From the NCBI GenBank assembly GCA_965369325.1, contig CBDUQI010000047.1, positions 1-31,751 of the forward strand: 31,751 nucleotides of DNA, in the 5' to 3' direction. The notes below the pieces were generated by a model. The model did not search any database. It was given only the letters and a program-made list of their open reading frames with translations, and was not told where the DNA came from. This document shows positions 17,259-27,775 of this stretch, piece by piece; position 1 is the first letter of the stretch; every line of letters starts with the position of its first letter. The position numbers were made by a program, and so were the translations under genes. This stretch comes from CBDUQI01 sp965369325 (lineage in GTDB: Bacteria > Pseudomonadota > Gammaproteobacteria > Steroidobacterales > JBCBZW01).

Positions 17259-18416
17259 CTATCGCAACAGTACGGCCACGACGTCCCAGTAGTTCTCGAT
17301 CATCACATTCACCTCGATGCTGGCACCGGGGACACCATCGTTCAGTGCCCGCGGGAAGCTGTCCAGGCTGTTGGGCGCTGGCACGGTATCGGCTTTGTCC
17401 TTGTAGTGCACCCGCTTGCGCAGGTATCGGGCCCGCGCTTTCAACGCATCCGCATACCCTTTGTGTTCACGCATCGTGGCCATCGACTCTGCCAGGCGTT
17501 GCGCGATGAGCGCGCACTCATTGGGCGCGCCATACTCCACCTCCGTCAGCGAGTGGATCGTCGCCAGACGCGACATCATTGCCAGTGAATGCTCGGAGAA
17601 CACCAAGTACAGATACTGCGCAAGCGCCAGCACCGCCAGGTTTATCGAGCGTCGCGCATCGCCGCTTAACCCATCGAATCCAGGTCCGCGATCCGCCTCC
17701 AGTTCGATCCGTTTGTTGGACAGACTCTCCAGTTGCACCCGCAATTGCTCGCTGTGCTCTCGCAACGGATCGATTTGTTCGGTCAGCTTGCGTCGGCGAA
17801 AGTAATTCCAGAATCCGGACATTCCTTCGCGCCGCCCTATCATCGCGCCGAGTCGGGCGGTCGACTCGCGCGACTGCTCGCTCAGCGCCTGCACCTTAGC
17901 GCGCAGCGCGTTCAGGCGTTTGTCGCGCTCACGGCGGTGGCCCGTTTGTAGTTCGTGGCGGGCGCGCTGCTCCTGCTGGGCAGTAAGCTCGCCAGCGAAA
18001 TCGCGCAGCAACGTATTGCAGTAACTCCAAAGTCCACGTAGCTGGTAATGCAAGGTAATTGCGTAGGCCGCACCAGGGTCACCCAGCATCGCCTCTAGTG
18101 AGGCGAGTTTTTGCCGCTCCTGCTGGGTGAGCTCACGTTGCTCGTTGAGCTGATCGCGCAGTTGCTCGCACTTATCGTTAAGTCCGGAAAACGCTTTTTT
18201 TAGTTCAGCGCGGTTCTTAAACAGTTCCAACAGGCGTTGATCGCCCTGGTTGGACCCGGACGAGCGAGCCGCCGCATCGGCGGATACCGCATCAGGTGCC
18301 GGCGACGACGGGCGCCGCAGCCGCGAGACGACTCGTTCCAGGGGTAAGGCGGATAATCCCACCAGGCGCAACCTCGTGAGCACTGCATGCAAGCGTGAAA
18401 TGATTGAATCCGACAT
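17259..18416 (-). CDS. Hypothetical coiled-coil protein downstream of DUF1249
   Basis: I do not recognise a family. The 385-residue product has a short basic and hydrophobic N-terminus (residues 1-30), a low-complexity linker, then long Glu/Gln/Arg-rich helices likely to form coiled coils (about 55-105 and 125-235). The C-terminal part is more globular, with an aliphatic helix near NLAVLALAQYLYLVFSEHSL. The last residues (IEVNVMIENYWDVVAVLLR) look strand-like and ordered. There is no signal peptide or catalytic motif that I can see. It starts 32 bases after the DUF1249 stop on the same strand, so the two are probably co-transcribed. Confidence 0.75.
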   Translation of the reverse strand: MSDSIISRLHAVLTRLRLVGLSALPLERVVSRLRRPSSPAPDAVSADAAARSSGSNQGDQRLLELFKNRAELKKAFSGLNDKCEQLRDQLNEQRELTQQERQKLASLEAMLGDPGAAYAITLHYQLRGLWSYCNTLLRDFAGELTAQQEQRARHELQTGHRRERDKRLNALRAKVQALSEQSRESTARLGAMIGRREGMSGFWNYFRRRKLTEQIDPLREHSEQLRVQLESLSNKRIELEADRGPGFDGLSGDARRSINLAVLALAQYLYLVFSEHSLAMMSRLATIHSLTEVEYGAPNECALIAQRLAESMATMREHKGYADALKARARYLRKRVHYKDKADTVPAPNSLDSFPRALNDGVPGASIEVNVMIENYWDVVAVLLR

Positions 18417-18448
18417 GGTAGAGGCCCGACCCCGCCGGTGGACTTGAT

Positions 18449-18952
18449 TCAGGTCACAAAGCGGACGTTGCGCTCGCTGGCCGACTCACTGCCGTCGGCC
18501 AGATCGTGCTGGCGGTCCAGGCAGTATTCGAGCCACTTATTCAGCAAGACATTGCGCGTCCAGCGCCGGCGCAGCTCAGCGCCGCATCCCGTGTCGAACT
18601 CGGCCAGCACCGGGTGCACACTGCGTTGCCCGCACGCCATCGCCTCGGCCAGATCGGCATCGTGGTAGACCCGGATACTGATGTCCGGATCGGCGATCAC
18701 CCGCCCTTCATCCTCAAAGTAATATGTCATATTCAGCGTGGTGGTATATCGCGCGGTATCCTCCACGCTGACATGCAGTGGGAAGTCTTCGTCCACTACC
18801 GATACCAACTGGGCGCTAGGGTCTCGCAGCCGTTGTAAATTGCCGATCAGCTGAGTCAGGCGTACATAGTTGCTCTCATACAACGTCATCAACGCGGCAA
18901 AACTGCGCGGCGCAAACGCTCGGGGCAGAACTATGGCACTGTCTATCATCAT
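18449..18952 (-). CDS. DUF1249 family protein (YqiB-like)
   Basis: Related to E. coli YqiB, a conserved protein of unknown biochemical role. The recognisable core runs from YESNYVRLTQLIG through TARYTTTLNMTYYFED to ISIRVYHDADLAEA and ends NKWLEYCLDRQ, which matches the DUF1249 layout. The ATG at 18952 gives 167 residues; a second ATG follows immediately at 18949 with AAGGA 4-5 bases upstream. The frame extends to 19048 but the extra residues do not resemble the family. In many Gammaproteobacteria yqiB lies between nudF and cpdA; here it is paired with a coiled-coil gene. An extended -10 box (TGCTATAGT) lies about 105 bases upstream. Confidence 0.8.
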   Translation of the reverse strand: MMIDSAIVLPRAFAPRSFAALMTLYESNYVRLTQLIGNLQRLRDPSAQLVSVVDEDFPLHVSVEDTARYTTTLNMTYYFEDEGRVIADPDISIRVYHDADLAEAMACGQRSVHPVLAEFDTGCGAELRRRWTRNVLLNKWLEYCLDRQHDLADGSESASERNVRFVT

Positions 18953-19056
18953 GTCCTTAGAGTTTCCCTCCACACCCAGGTGCAGGTGGCCGTCATCGGT
19001 GCTCCCCTCAACCGCCTGGCAACCGTTTGTCCAAGCCGATAGAAGCACTTTAATCG

Positions 19057-19065
19057 ACTATAGCA
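19057..19065 (-). promoter_or_regulatory. Candidate extended -10 promoter for the DUF1249 unit
   Basis: Read on the minus strand, TGCTATAGT is an extended -10 box (TG, one base, TATAGT). I see no good -35 box, as is usual for extended -10 promoters. The position fits transcription of the two leftward genes that follow. Confidence 0.35.
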
Positions 19066-19180
19066 TAGCCTGTTCGAGGGGTAGGATCGTGCATTCGGAG
19101 CACACAATTGGGGGAGCTTTTTTGCGCTTTTTGTGCTATGTACCGTGCACCGTGCGGCACCGCAGCGACGGCGCCCAGGG

Positions 19181-19214
19181 GCAGCTGCCAGTTCCTCAGC
19201 TGCCAGAGGCAGCT
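19181..19214. repeat. Repeated CAGCTGCC motif and hairpin at the ppsR stop
   Basis: AGCTGCC (19198-19204) and GGCAGCT (19208-19214) form a 7-bp hairpin with a 3-base loop that runs into the ppsR stop codon (19213-19215). A further GCAGCTGCC lies at 19181-19189. Read leftward this may fold at the end of ppsR mRNA, but there is no T-run on that strand, so a classical terminator is not supported. Confidence 0.4.
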
Positions 19215-20034
19215 AGCTTTTGCGCAGGCCCAGCTTGCTGACGATACGGCTGGCCAGCTCTTCCACCGAGGAGGCCGTGGTATTGAGCACCGGAATTCCA
19301 TGGCGCTTGCACATCGCCTCGGCTTCGCGAATCTCAAAGCGAATTTGCTGCGGCGATGCATAGCGACTGTCGGGGCGGCGCCCCTCGCGAATCTGGTGCA
19401 GTCGCTGCGGCTCGATAGTCACGCCGAACAGCTTGCGGGTATGGAGGCGAAGCGGTGCTGGTAATCCCCGCTTCTCGCGGTCGAAATGCTCTTCAGTCAG
19501 CGGAAAGTTGGCCGCAAAAATACCGTGCTGAAGGGCAAGGTAAAGTGAGATAGGTGTTTTGCCGCTACGCGAGACGCCCACCAGAATCACATCTGCTTGG
19601 GCGTATCCCTCCACCGCCACGCCATCATCGTGCGCCAGGGAGAAGTTAATCGCATCAATCCGACGGGTATACTTGGCATCGTCCGACAGGCCGTGGGCAC
19701 GCCCGCTCGTATGGGATGAGGGAATGTCCAGCTCTCGCTCCAACGGCCCGATAAAGGCATCGAAGAAATCCAGCAACAGGCTGTTCGACTTGGCCACAAC
19801 GCTGCGGATGTCTTCACTGACAAAGGTACCGAACACAATGGGTCTGGAGCCCTCCACATCGGCCGTCAGGTCAATCCTGCGCACTGCATCGCGTGCCTTG
19901 TCAAGCGTGGAGATAAATGGCACAGTCACCAGCCGAAATTTAATCCCATCGAACTGCGTGAGAAGGCTCCTGCCCATCGTCTCCGCAGTAATGCCTGTCT
20001 GGTCAGATACGAAAAAGACGGTTCGTTGGTTCAT
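19213..20034 (-). CDS. ppsR: PEP synthase regulatory protein PpsR (DUF299 bifunctional kinase/phosphorylase)
   Basis: Bifunctional enzyme that inactivates PEP synthase by ADP-dependent phosphorylation of a Thr near the catalytic His, and reactivates it by Pi-dependent dephosphorylation. The 273-residue product opens RTVFFVSDQTGITAET and carries the P-loop GVSRSGKT at residues 153-160, both diagnostic of the DUF299 family. Length is normal. It is divergent from ppsA, with 87 bases between start codons, so one intergenic region may carry both promoters. The pairing with ppsA supports PEP synthase, rather than plant-type pyruvate phosphate dikinase, as the target. Confidence 0.95.
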   Translation of the reverse strand: MNQRTVFFVSDQTGITAETMGRSLLTQFDGIKFRLVTVPFISTLDKARDAVRRIDLTADVEGSRPIVFGTFVSEDIRSVVAKSNSLLLDFFDAFIGPLERELDIPSSHTSGRAHGLSDDAKYTRRIDAINFSLAHDDGVAVEGYAQADVILVGVSRSGKTPISLYLALQHGIFAANFPLTEEHFDREKRGLPAPLRLHTRKLFGVTIEPQRLHQIREGRRPDSRYASPQQIRFEIREAEAMCKRHGIPVLNTTASSVEELASRIVSKLGLRKS

Positions 20035-20121
20035 AAATCTCTATTTCGGCCGACATCGCTCGCCCGCTGCGTTAGCATGACGGAATTGTGCACTTCTCAG
20101 TGACAAATACAAGGTAAGCCT

Positions 20122-22487
<2,366 letters not shown>

Positions 22488-22491
<4 letters not shown>

Positions 22492-23147
22492 GCAAGCGAG
22501 GCGACAGTGAATCCAAACAAAATCCGCTACCAGACGGCGGCGAGGCGCATGACGTCGAGCCGAGTCGCTGGGAGCTGTTGCGAGATGTCGCGGCATTCCA
22601 AGTAAAGCTTGCCATCGACGGATTGCGGGATCTGTTACTTAGTCCGTTGTCGCTAATGGCCGGGCTGATTGGCGGGCTGTTGCTGGGTGACCGCAAAATG
22701 TTCTACCGGCTAGTGCACTTGGGGCGGCGCAGCGAACGCTGGATCAACCTGTTTGGGGCCGCCGACCGCATGCCAGATTCTGATCATCCGGCTAACGAGC
22801 ACGACCATCATGATGCCGGCCCGGCGCGTGAGGGCTCGAGTACCGACACGCCCACCGATGGGCTGCCCATGCAATTGCCCGCAACGCGCACGAGTCCGCG
22901 CCGTGCCTCAGGACTGGATGACATTTTCGCAAAGGTCGAAGGGCTGATGGCAGAGCAGGTTCGTCAGGGCGGCCTGACCGCCACCGCCAAACAAACCATC
23001 GACCGCGCGCTGAACGCGATGGAATCGCAGAACGAAGTGGTCAAGGCGCGCGAATTACTCGGCCCGGGTTCCCCACGTAACGTGGTGCGCCCGGCGCAAG
23101 CACCCGAGGCGGCTAAGGATGCGAAGGGCCCGCCCGAATCTGACTAA
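22488..23147 (+). CDS. Hypothetical membrane-associated protein coupled to ppsA
   Basis: Not a family I can name. The 219-residue product has a charged N-terminus, then a compact region (about 28-90) with an amphipathic helix and a membrane segment LSPLSLMAGLIGGLLLG (51-67). This is followed by GDRKMFYRLVHLGRRSERW, a disordered Asp/His/Pro-rich linker, and a C-terminal helix near LDDIFAKVEGLMAEQVRQGG. The start ATG overlaps the ppsA stop by 2 bases. The frame is open 99 bases further upstream inside ppsA, but that part is a shadow of ppsA. Its stop overlaps by 2 bases the stop of the convergent lipoprotein gene. Confidence 0.75.
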
Positions 23148-24085
23148 TCGCCCGGTGGTTCTTCCGTCTCGCTGACCACCAGGGCCAACGTGTCACCTTG
23201 CGGATTCATTGCCATCCGGCTGATCGGCCCCGGCAGGCTGTTGTATTCCGCTACCATCGACCACTGCTCGGGTTGCCGTCCCCATACGTACACCGACTTG
23301 CCACGCGCCATGTACAGCCCACCATCGTGACCGAACACAAAATCCTCACTGCCTTCAAGCACAGGCGTCAACAGCATGGTGAGGCCACTGGGGTACTGCA
23401 GCACGCTCACCCACTCGGTCCCGTCACGGTTGTGTACAAAGCCAGCCCAGGTGCGATTAGGCACCGTCTGCAGGCTGCGCCCGATGTCACTGGCCAGCTC
23501 GCGCACGTTGCCAAGGTCGGTCCGCAGCAGTGACAGCGTGTGCGGCTCTCCGACCAGAAACATCGCAATCGCCTGCTCATTCAGCCATGCGTGATAGCCC
23601 ACGTTCGTCAGCGACGGCGTCAGCGACTGCCGCACGCTGCCATCCAGGCCCAGACGCCACAGTTGCTGATCGCCATCTAGCCCCACACGCACCGTGGTAA
23701 GCGCGATGCCATCCGGCGTCACCGTGGGCGAGTACTCGCTTTGTGGCGTGTCGGTAATCTGAGTGTGGCTGTCCGCTTCCAGGTCATACAGGTAGATATC
23801 TGATTGCTTGCCATCGCGAATAGACGCGTAGTAAAAGCTCCGTCCGTCTGCGGTAAAGTGAGGCTGGTTGTCGTAGCCCCTGCGCGCCGTCACGTTGCGC
23901 GGCACCCCCAACGACACCACTGAGGCATCCCGGCTGATCGGCACCAGGTAGATGTCATTGGCAGGCGCTGCGGCAGCAATTGCGCCGCCCGCGTCGTCTG
24001 CCACCGGCGCCACGCCGCCACAGGCCATCAGCGTGCTCAGGACTAACCCGGATAGGGCTGCCTCCGTTAGGCGGTAGTTCGTCAT
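23144..24085 (-). CDS. Putative lipoprotein with TolB-like beta-propeller
   Basis: A 313-residue exported lipoprotein, with lipobox LMAC at residues 19-22. The rest looks like a beta-propeller of TolB/WD40-like (PD40) blades: NQPHFTADGRSFYYAS, DIYLYDLEADSHTQITD and EYSPTVTPDGIALTTV are typical blade signatures, while later blades are more divergent. Such proteins bind other proteins or ligands in the periplasm; the partner here is unknown. The start has AGGAGC 7 bases upstream. It is the last of three leftward genes (orn, DUF938, this one) but 55 bases separate it from DUF938, so it may have its own promoter. Confidence 0.8.
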   Translation of the reverse strand: MTNYRLTEAALSGLVLSTLMACGGVAPVADDAGGAIAAAAPANDIYLVPISRDASVVSLGVPRNVTARRGYDNQPHFTADGRSFYYASIRDGKQSDIYLYDLEADSHTQITDTPQSEYSPTVTPDGIALTTVRVGLDGDQQLWRLGLDGSVRQSLTPSLTNVGYHAWLNEQAIAMFLVGEPHTLSLLRTDLGNVRELASDIGRSLQTVPNRTWAGFVHNRDGTEWVSVLQYPSGLTMLLTPVLEGSEDFVFGHDGGLYMARGKSVYVWGRQPEQWSMVAEYNSLPGPISRMAMNPQGDTLALVVSETEEPPGD

Positions 24086-24140
24086 TATTCTGCTCCTGAA
24101 CTGAAGTTCGGCGCCATCCCGGCAGCGATCGTGCGATACC

Positions 24141-24749
24141 TCACTTTACCGCATGCTCCCATTCCAACAACATATTGTTGGCTGGCATTTGATGCACGGT
24201 GCTCAGCGTGAGGCCGTGCGCGCGCCCGAGGCCACGCAACTCACGCAGGTCACGCAAGCCCATGCCCTCATCGCGTGCGCGCAGCGAGGCATCAAACTGC
24301 TGATTACTCTCGCTGGTAAAGGCGCCGTCCACGTTGAACGGGCCGTACATCACAAACACCCCCTCGCTGGACAGGCAACCACAAACCCCGGCAAACATGC
24401 CCTGCACCGCTGGCCAGTGCATGATGTGAGAGGTATTCGCGGTATAAACCGCGTCGAAAACACCTATCAGGGCCGCATCGGGGAAGGTAAGCGTATCGAG
24501 AATCAGGGGGGCCAGTACATTGCCATGCAAGGTCTCTTCCACCCACTGCGAAATCACATGAAAATTGTCACTTAAATCACTAGTTTGCCAGGTAATTTCA
24601 GGGAGGTTATCGCCAAAATACTGTGCATGTTGACCCGTACCACTACCAATCTCCAGCACACGTTTCGCGCGATGCCGACGCAATACGGGTGCGAGCGCCT
24701 GAAGTATCGGCTCACGATTACGCGCTGCCGCAGGTGAGGATGGCTTCAT
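24141..24749 (-). CDS. DUF938 family SAM-dependent methyltransferase-like protein
   Basis: A 202-residue class I methyltransferase fold of the DUF938 group, substrate unknown. SAM-binding motif I is VLEIGSGTGQHAQYF (residues 31-45), followed by the acidic-end strand WQTSDLSDN and by FDAVYTANTSHIMHW, the DUF938 hallmark. The C-terminus MPANNMLLEWEHA is also typical. It starts 12 bases after the orn stop on the same strand, so the two are probably one transcript. Confidence 0.88.
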   Translation of the reverse strand: MKPSSPAAARNREPILQALAPVLRRHRAKRVLEIGSGTGQHAQYFGDNLPEITWQTSDLSDNFHVISQWVEETLHGNVLAPLILDTLTFPDAALIGVFDAVYTANTSHIMHWPAVQGMFAGVCGCLSSEGVFVMYGPFNVDGAFTSESNQQFDASLRARDEGMGLRDLRELRGLGRAHGLTLSTVHQMPANNMLLEWEHAVK

Positions 24750-24761
24750 CGCGCGGGTGCC

Positions 24762-25325
24762 CTACTCCACATACCTGAACGATTCGGCAAACAGGTGTTG
24801 GCGGTAGTACTGCAATTCCCGCACGGACTCACGGATATCCGCCAGTGCCAGATGCGGCGCCCGTTTGTCGAACCCTCGATATACCTCCGGTGCCCAGCGT
24901 CGGGCCAGTTCCTTCAGCGTGCTGACATCAAGGTTCCGGTAGTGAAAATAGGCCTCCAACGCAGGCATCAGGCGCGCCATAAAGCGTCGGTCCTGGCAGA
25001 TACTGTTCCCGCACATCGGCGACGCACCGGCAGGCACGTACTCGGCTAGGAACTCCAGCGTCAATCGTTGCGCCTCGTCGGTATCCACCTCTGAGCCGAG
25101 CACCCTGGCGGTCAAACCTGAGCTGCCGTGGGTGCGCGTATTCCAATCGTCCATACCTGCCATCACGGCATCCGACTGATGAATGGCAAGCGCTGGACCT
25201 TCGGCGATTATGTTCAATTGGCGATCCGTGACAATCGTCGCTATCTCAATGATCACATCGCGACTTGGATCCAACCCGGTCATTTCCAGGTCAATCCAGA
25301 TGAGATTTTCGGGGTTTACAGTCAT
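24762..25325 (-). CDS. orn: Oligoribonuclease (DEDDh 3'-5' exoribonuclease)
   Basis: Degrades dinucleotide and other very short RNAs, and finishes c-di-GMP breakdown by cleaving pGpG. The ATG at 25325 gives 187 residues; with this start the metal-binding pair falls at Asp12 and Glu14 (LIWIDLEMTGLD), the same positions as in E. coli Orn. An ATG at 25334 would add three residues. The C-terminal HLALADIRESVRELQYYR supplies the remaining catalytic His and Asp. It is followed closely by the DUF938 gene and is divergent from the M48 protease gene. Confidence 0.96.
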   Translation of the reverse strand: MTVNPENLIWIDLEMTGLDPSRDVIIEIATIVTDRQLNIIAEGPALAIHQSDAVMAGMDDWNTRTHGSSGLTARVLGSEVDTDEAQRLTLEFLAEYVPAGASPMCGNSICQDRRFMARLMPALEAYFHYRNLDVSTLKELARRWAPEVYRGFDKRAPHLALADIRESVRELQYYRQHLFAESFRYVE

Positions 25326-25455
25326 GGCGCGCATTCTAACCTGAACCGGCGGCCTAATCAGCGTACAAGCCGGGTATTTGATACCGGCTTACGCATCGAC
25401 AAGTGCCGCCGTATCTGCCACGATTTCCGGCTCGGCATCATCGAAGGCGCACAAC

Positions 25456-26706
25456 ATGCACTGGTTGACGACAAGTTTCCTTATCCTTTTGGTTCTCGGC
25501 ACCGGTTTGCGATTATGGCTCTCGCGGCGGCAGCTGAACGCGGTCAACGCGGGGCGCGCGGCAGTCCCCCGTCCGTTTAACGAGGGGATAGAGCTAAAAG
25601 ACCATCACAAAGCGGCCGACTACACCAGCGCCTCAGTGCGACTGGGCATGCTCGACACCGTCATTGACGCCGTGCTGCTACTGGGCTGGACGCTGGGTGG
25701 CGGGCTTGCGCTGCTGCAAACCGCGTGGGGCTCGCTGGGCTGGAGCCAGGTGACGACAGGGACAGCATTTATTTTGAGCGCATTCATCGCGATGTCAGCG
25801 CTGTCACTACCGCTATCCGCGTACAAAACCTTCAGCATTGAAAAACGTTTTGGATTTAACCGCACGACGGTTGGGCTTTACGTATCCGATATGCTCAAAA
25901 GTGGCGTGCTGATGGTCGCGCTGGGCGCGCCGTTAATCGCACTGGTGTTGTGGCTGATGAACGCCGCCGGGCAATTATGGTGGCTATACACCTGGGCGGT
26001 TTGGGTGGGTTTCAGCATGCTTCTCACCTGGGCCTACCCGGCGTTTATCGCGCCCCTGTTTAACAAATTCTCGCCGCTCTCAGATAACGATCTCAAAACA
26101 CGCATCGAGGCGTTGCTTGGGCGATGCGGGTTTCGCAGCCAGGGCATCTTTGTGATGGATGGGTCGCGGCGCTCTTCGCATGGCAATGCGTACTTTACTG
26201 GCGTAGGCAACAACAAACGCATCGTGTTCTTCGACACACTGATCGATTCGCTGGATCCGCTGGAGATCGAGGCGGTGCTGGCGCACGAGTTGGGCCACTT
26301 TCGCAAAAACCATGTGATGAAGCGCTTGATCATGACCTTCGCGATGGCGCTCATCGGCCTGGCGATACTTGGATGGTTAATCCAGCAGCCGTGGTTTTAT
26401 TCAGCGTTGGGGGCCAACGAGCCCTCCAGTCATATGGCACTGATGCTGTTTTTGCTGGTAACGCCGGTGTTCACTTTTGTGTTGACGCCCGTGATGTCGT
26501 CGCTGTCCCGACGCGATGAGTTTGAAGCGGATGAGTATGCGGCTGAGCAATCCGATGCGAACGCGCTGGTCAAGGCGCTGGTCAAACTGTATCGCGACAA
26601 TGCGACCACACTCACGCCGGACACAGTGCATTGGCAGTTTTACGATTCACACCCACCAGCACCGGTGCGTATCGCACGCCTGAACACCCTGGGCGCCTTG
26701 CAATGA
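25456..26706 (+). CDS. M48 family membrane metalloprotease (Ste24/CaaX-type)
   Basis: Zinc-dependent membrane endopeptidase; bacterial members take part in membrane-protein quality control, the substrate here being unknown. The 416-residue product has several membrane segments. It carries the zinc site HELGH with His277, Glu278 and His281, and a third ligand Glu357 in EFEADEYAA. The ending PPAPVRIARL, after DSH, also fits M48A (Ste24-like) enzymes, and the length is closer to Ste24 than to the shorter HtpX. The ATG at 25456 has AAGG 8 bases upstream and begins with a membrane segment; an in-frame ATG further upstream at 25378 adds a poor N-terminus. It lies between orn and rsgA. Confidence 0.92.
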   Translation: MHWLTTSFLILLVLGTGLRLWLSRRQLNAVNAGRAAVPRPFNEGIELKDHHKAADYTSASVRLGMLDTVIDAVLLLGWTLGGGLALLQTAWGSLGWSQVTTGTAFILSAFIAMSALSLPLSAYKTFSIEKRFGFNRTTVGLYVSDMLKSGVLMVALGAPLIALVLWLMNAAGQLWWLYTWAVWVGFSMLLTWAYPAFIAPLFNKFSPLSDNDLKTRIEALLGRCGFRSQGIFVMDGSRRSSHGNAYFTGVGNNKRIVFFDTLIDSLDPLEIEAVLAHELGHFRKNHVMKRLIMTFAMALIGLAILGWLIQQPWFYSALGANEPSSHMALMLFLLVTPVFTFVLTPVMSSLSRRDEFEADEYAAEQSDANALVKALVKLYRDNATTLTPDTVHWQFYDSHPPAPVRIARLNTLGALQ

Positions 26707-26721
26707 TCCTGCAGGCCGGGC

Positions 26722-26747
26722 ACCGGTGTTCATGCTGAACCACCGGT
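26722..26747 (+). promoter_or_regulatory. Strong hairpin just upstream of rsgA
   Basis: ACCGGTGTTCA (26722-26732) pairs with TGAACCACCGGT (26736-26747) over a 3-base loop, giving 11 base pairs with a single bulged C. It ends 10 bases before the rsgA ATG and lies 15 bases after the M48 stop. No T-run follows, so it is not a standard terminator. It may modulate rsgA translation or protect an mRNA end. Confidence 0.55.
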
Positions 26748-26757
26748 TGCCGCGCTG

Positions 26758-27699
26758 ATGGCGCGACGCCGCTCGGGGGCGCGAGCGCCAGCACCGGCCA
26801 CGGCGCAAAACACCCGCGCCGGGCGCATCGTGGCAAGTTACGGGCGACGCGTACTGGTGGAGGACGAGCAAGGCCAGCGGCACCAATGCGTGCCCCGTGG
26901 CAAACGCATGCGCATTGTCTGCGGCGATCGCATACGATGGCGTGCAGCCGAACTGGACGGTGATGGCGTGGTCGAAAAAATTCAAACACGCGACACTGTG
27001 TTGAGCCGTCCCGACAACCGCGGCCGCGAAGAAGTGCTGGCGGCCAACATCACCCAACTGGTGGTGGTGGTAACTGCGCAACCGCTGACGGACCCGTTCA
27101 TTACCGATCGCTATCTGGCTGCCGCACGCATGATGCCCTGCAAGGCGCTCATCGTGCATAACAAAAACGAGTTACCGGGCGCGCCTTCCCTTGCCGACTT
27201 TCTGGAGGAAGCGCGGACGCTCGACTACGCCGTCATTCCGACCAGCGCCGCCACCGGCGACGGCCTGCCGACCTTGGCCCGTGCACTGGACGCGCATACC
27301 AACATCTTTGTCGGCCAGTCGGGCGTCGGAAAATCATCGTTAGTTAACGCGCTGGTACCAAACCTGGGCCTCGCCACGCAGGCGGTATCCGACCACTCGG
27401 GCGAAGGCCAGCACACCACCACGGCAGCGGCACTGCACCACCTGCCAGGGGGTGGCGAGGTGATTGACTCGCCCGGCGTGCGCGACTACGCGCCGGCCGC
27501 GATCGCGCCCGCGCAGACGGCCAGTGGTTTTGTAGAGATTGCGGACTACGCGACCGGATGCCGCTTTTCGGATTGCCGCCATTTGCAGGAACCGGACTGC
27601 GCTGTGCTGGGAGCACTCGAGAGCGGCCACATCAGCGCCCGGCGTTACGAAAGCTACAAACGTTTGCGTCGGCTAATGGAGCGTCTGGGCGAGCGTTGA
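26758..27699 (+). CDS. rsgA: Small ribosomal subunit biogenesis GTPase RsgA
   Basis: Circularly permuted GTPase that tests and matures late 30S subunits. The 313-residue product has an N-terminal OB-fold (about 20-75), then permuted G-motifs: HNKNEL in the G4 position, the P-loop GQSGVGKSS, and DSPGV for G3. A zinc-binding C-terminal domain carries Cys, Cys, His, Cys in GCRFSDCRH...DC. The G4 motif has Glu where most GTPases have Asp (NKxD), a conservative change. The start lacks a clear Shine-Dalgarno and sits behind a strong hairpin. Orn and RsgA are neighbours in many Gammaproteobacteria; here the M48 gene separates them. Confidence 0.93.
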   Translation: MARRRSGARAPAPATAQNTRAGRIVASYGRRVLVEDEQGQRHQCVPRGKRMRIVCGDRIRWRAAELDGDGVVEKIQTRDTVLSRPDNRGREEVLAANITQLVVVVTAQPLTDPFITDRYLAAARMMPCKALIVHNKNELPGAPSLADFLEEARTLDYAVIPTSAATGDGLPTLARALDAHTNIFVGQSGVGKSSLVNALVPNLGLATQAVSDHSGEGQHTTTAAALHHLPGGGEVIDSPGVRDYAPAAIAPAQTASGFVEIADYATGCRFSDCRHLQEPDCAVLGALESGHISARRYESYKRLRRLMERLGER

Positions 27700-27775
27700 C
27701 AGGAGGTCTCGTCCACTATCCGTGCACTTCTGACTTCGCGCGTAAAGTTGTGCGCTGACTCACTCAGCAAACAGC

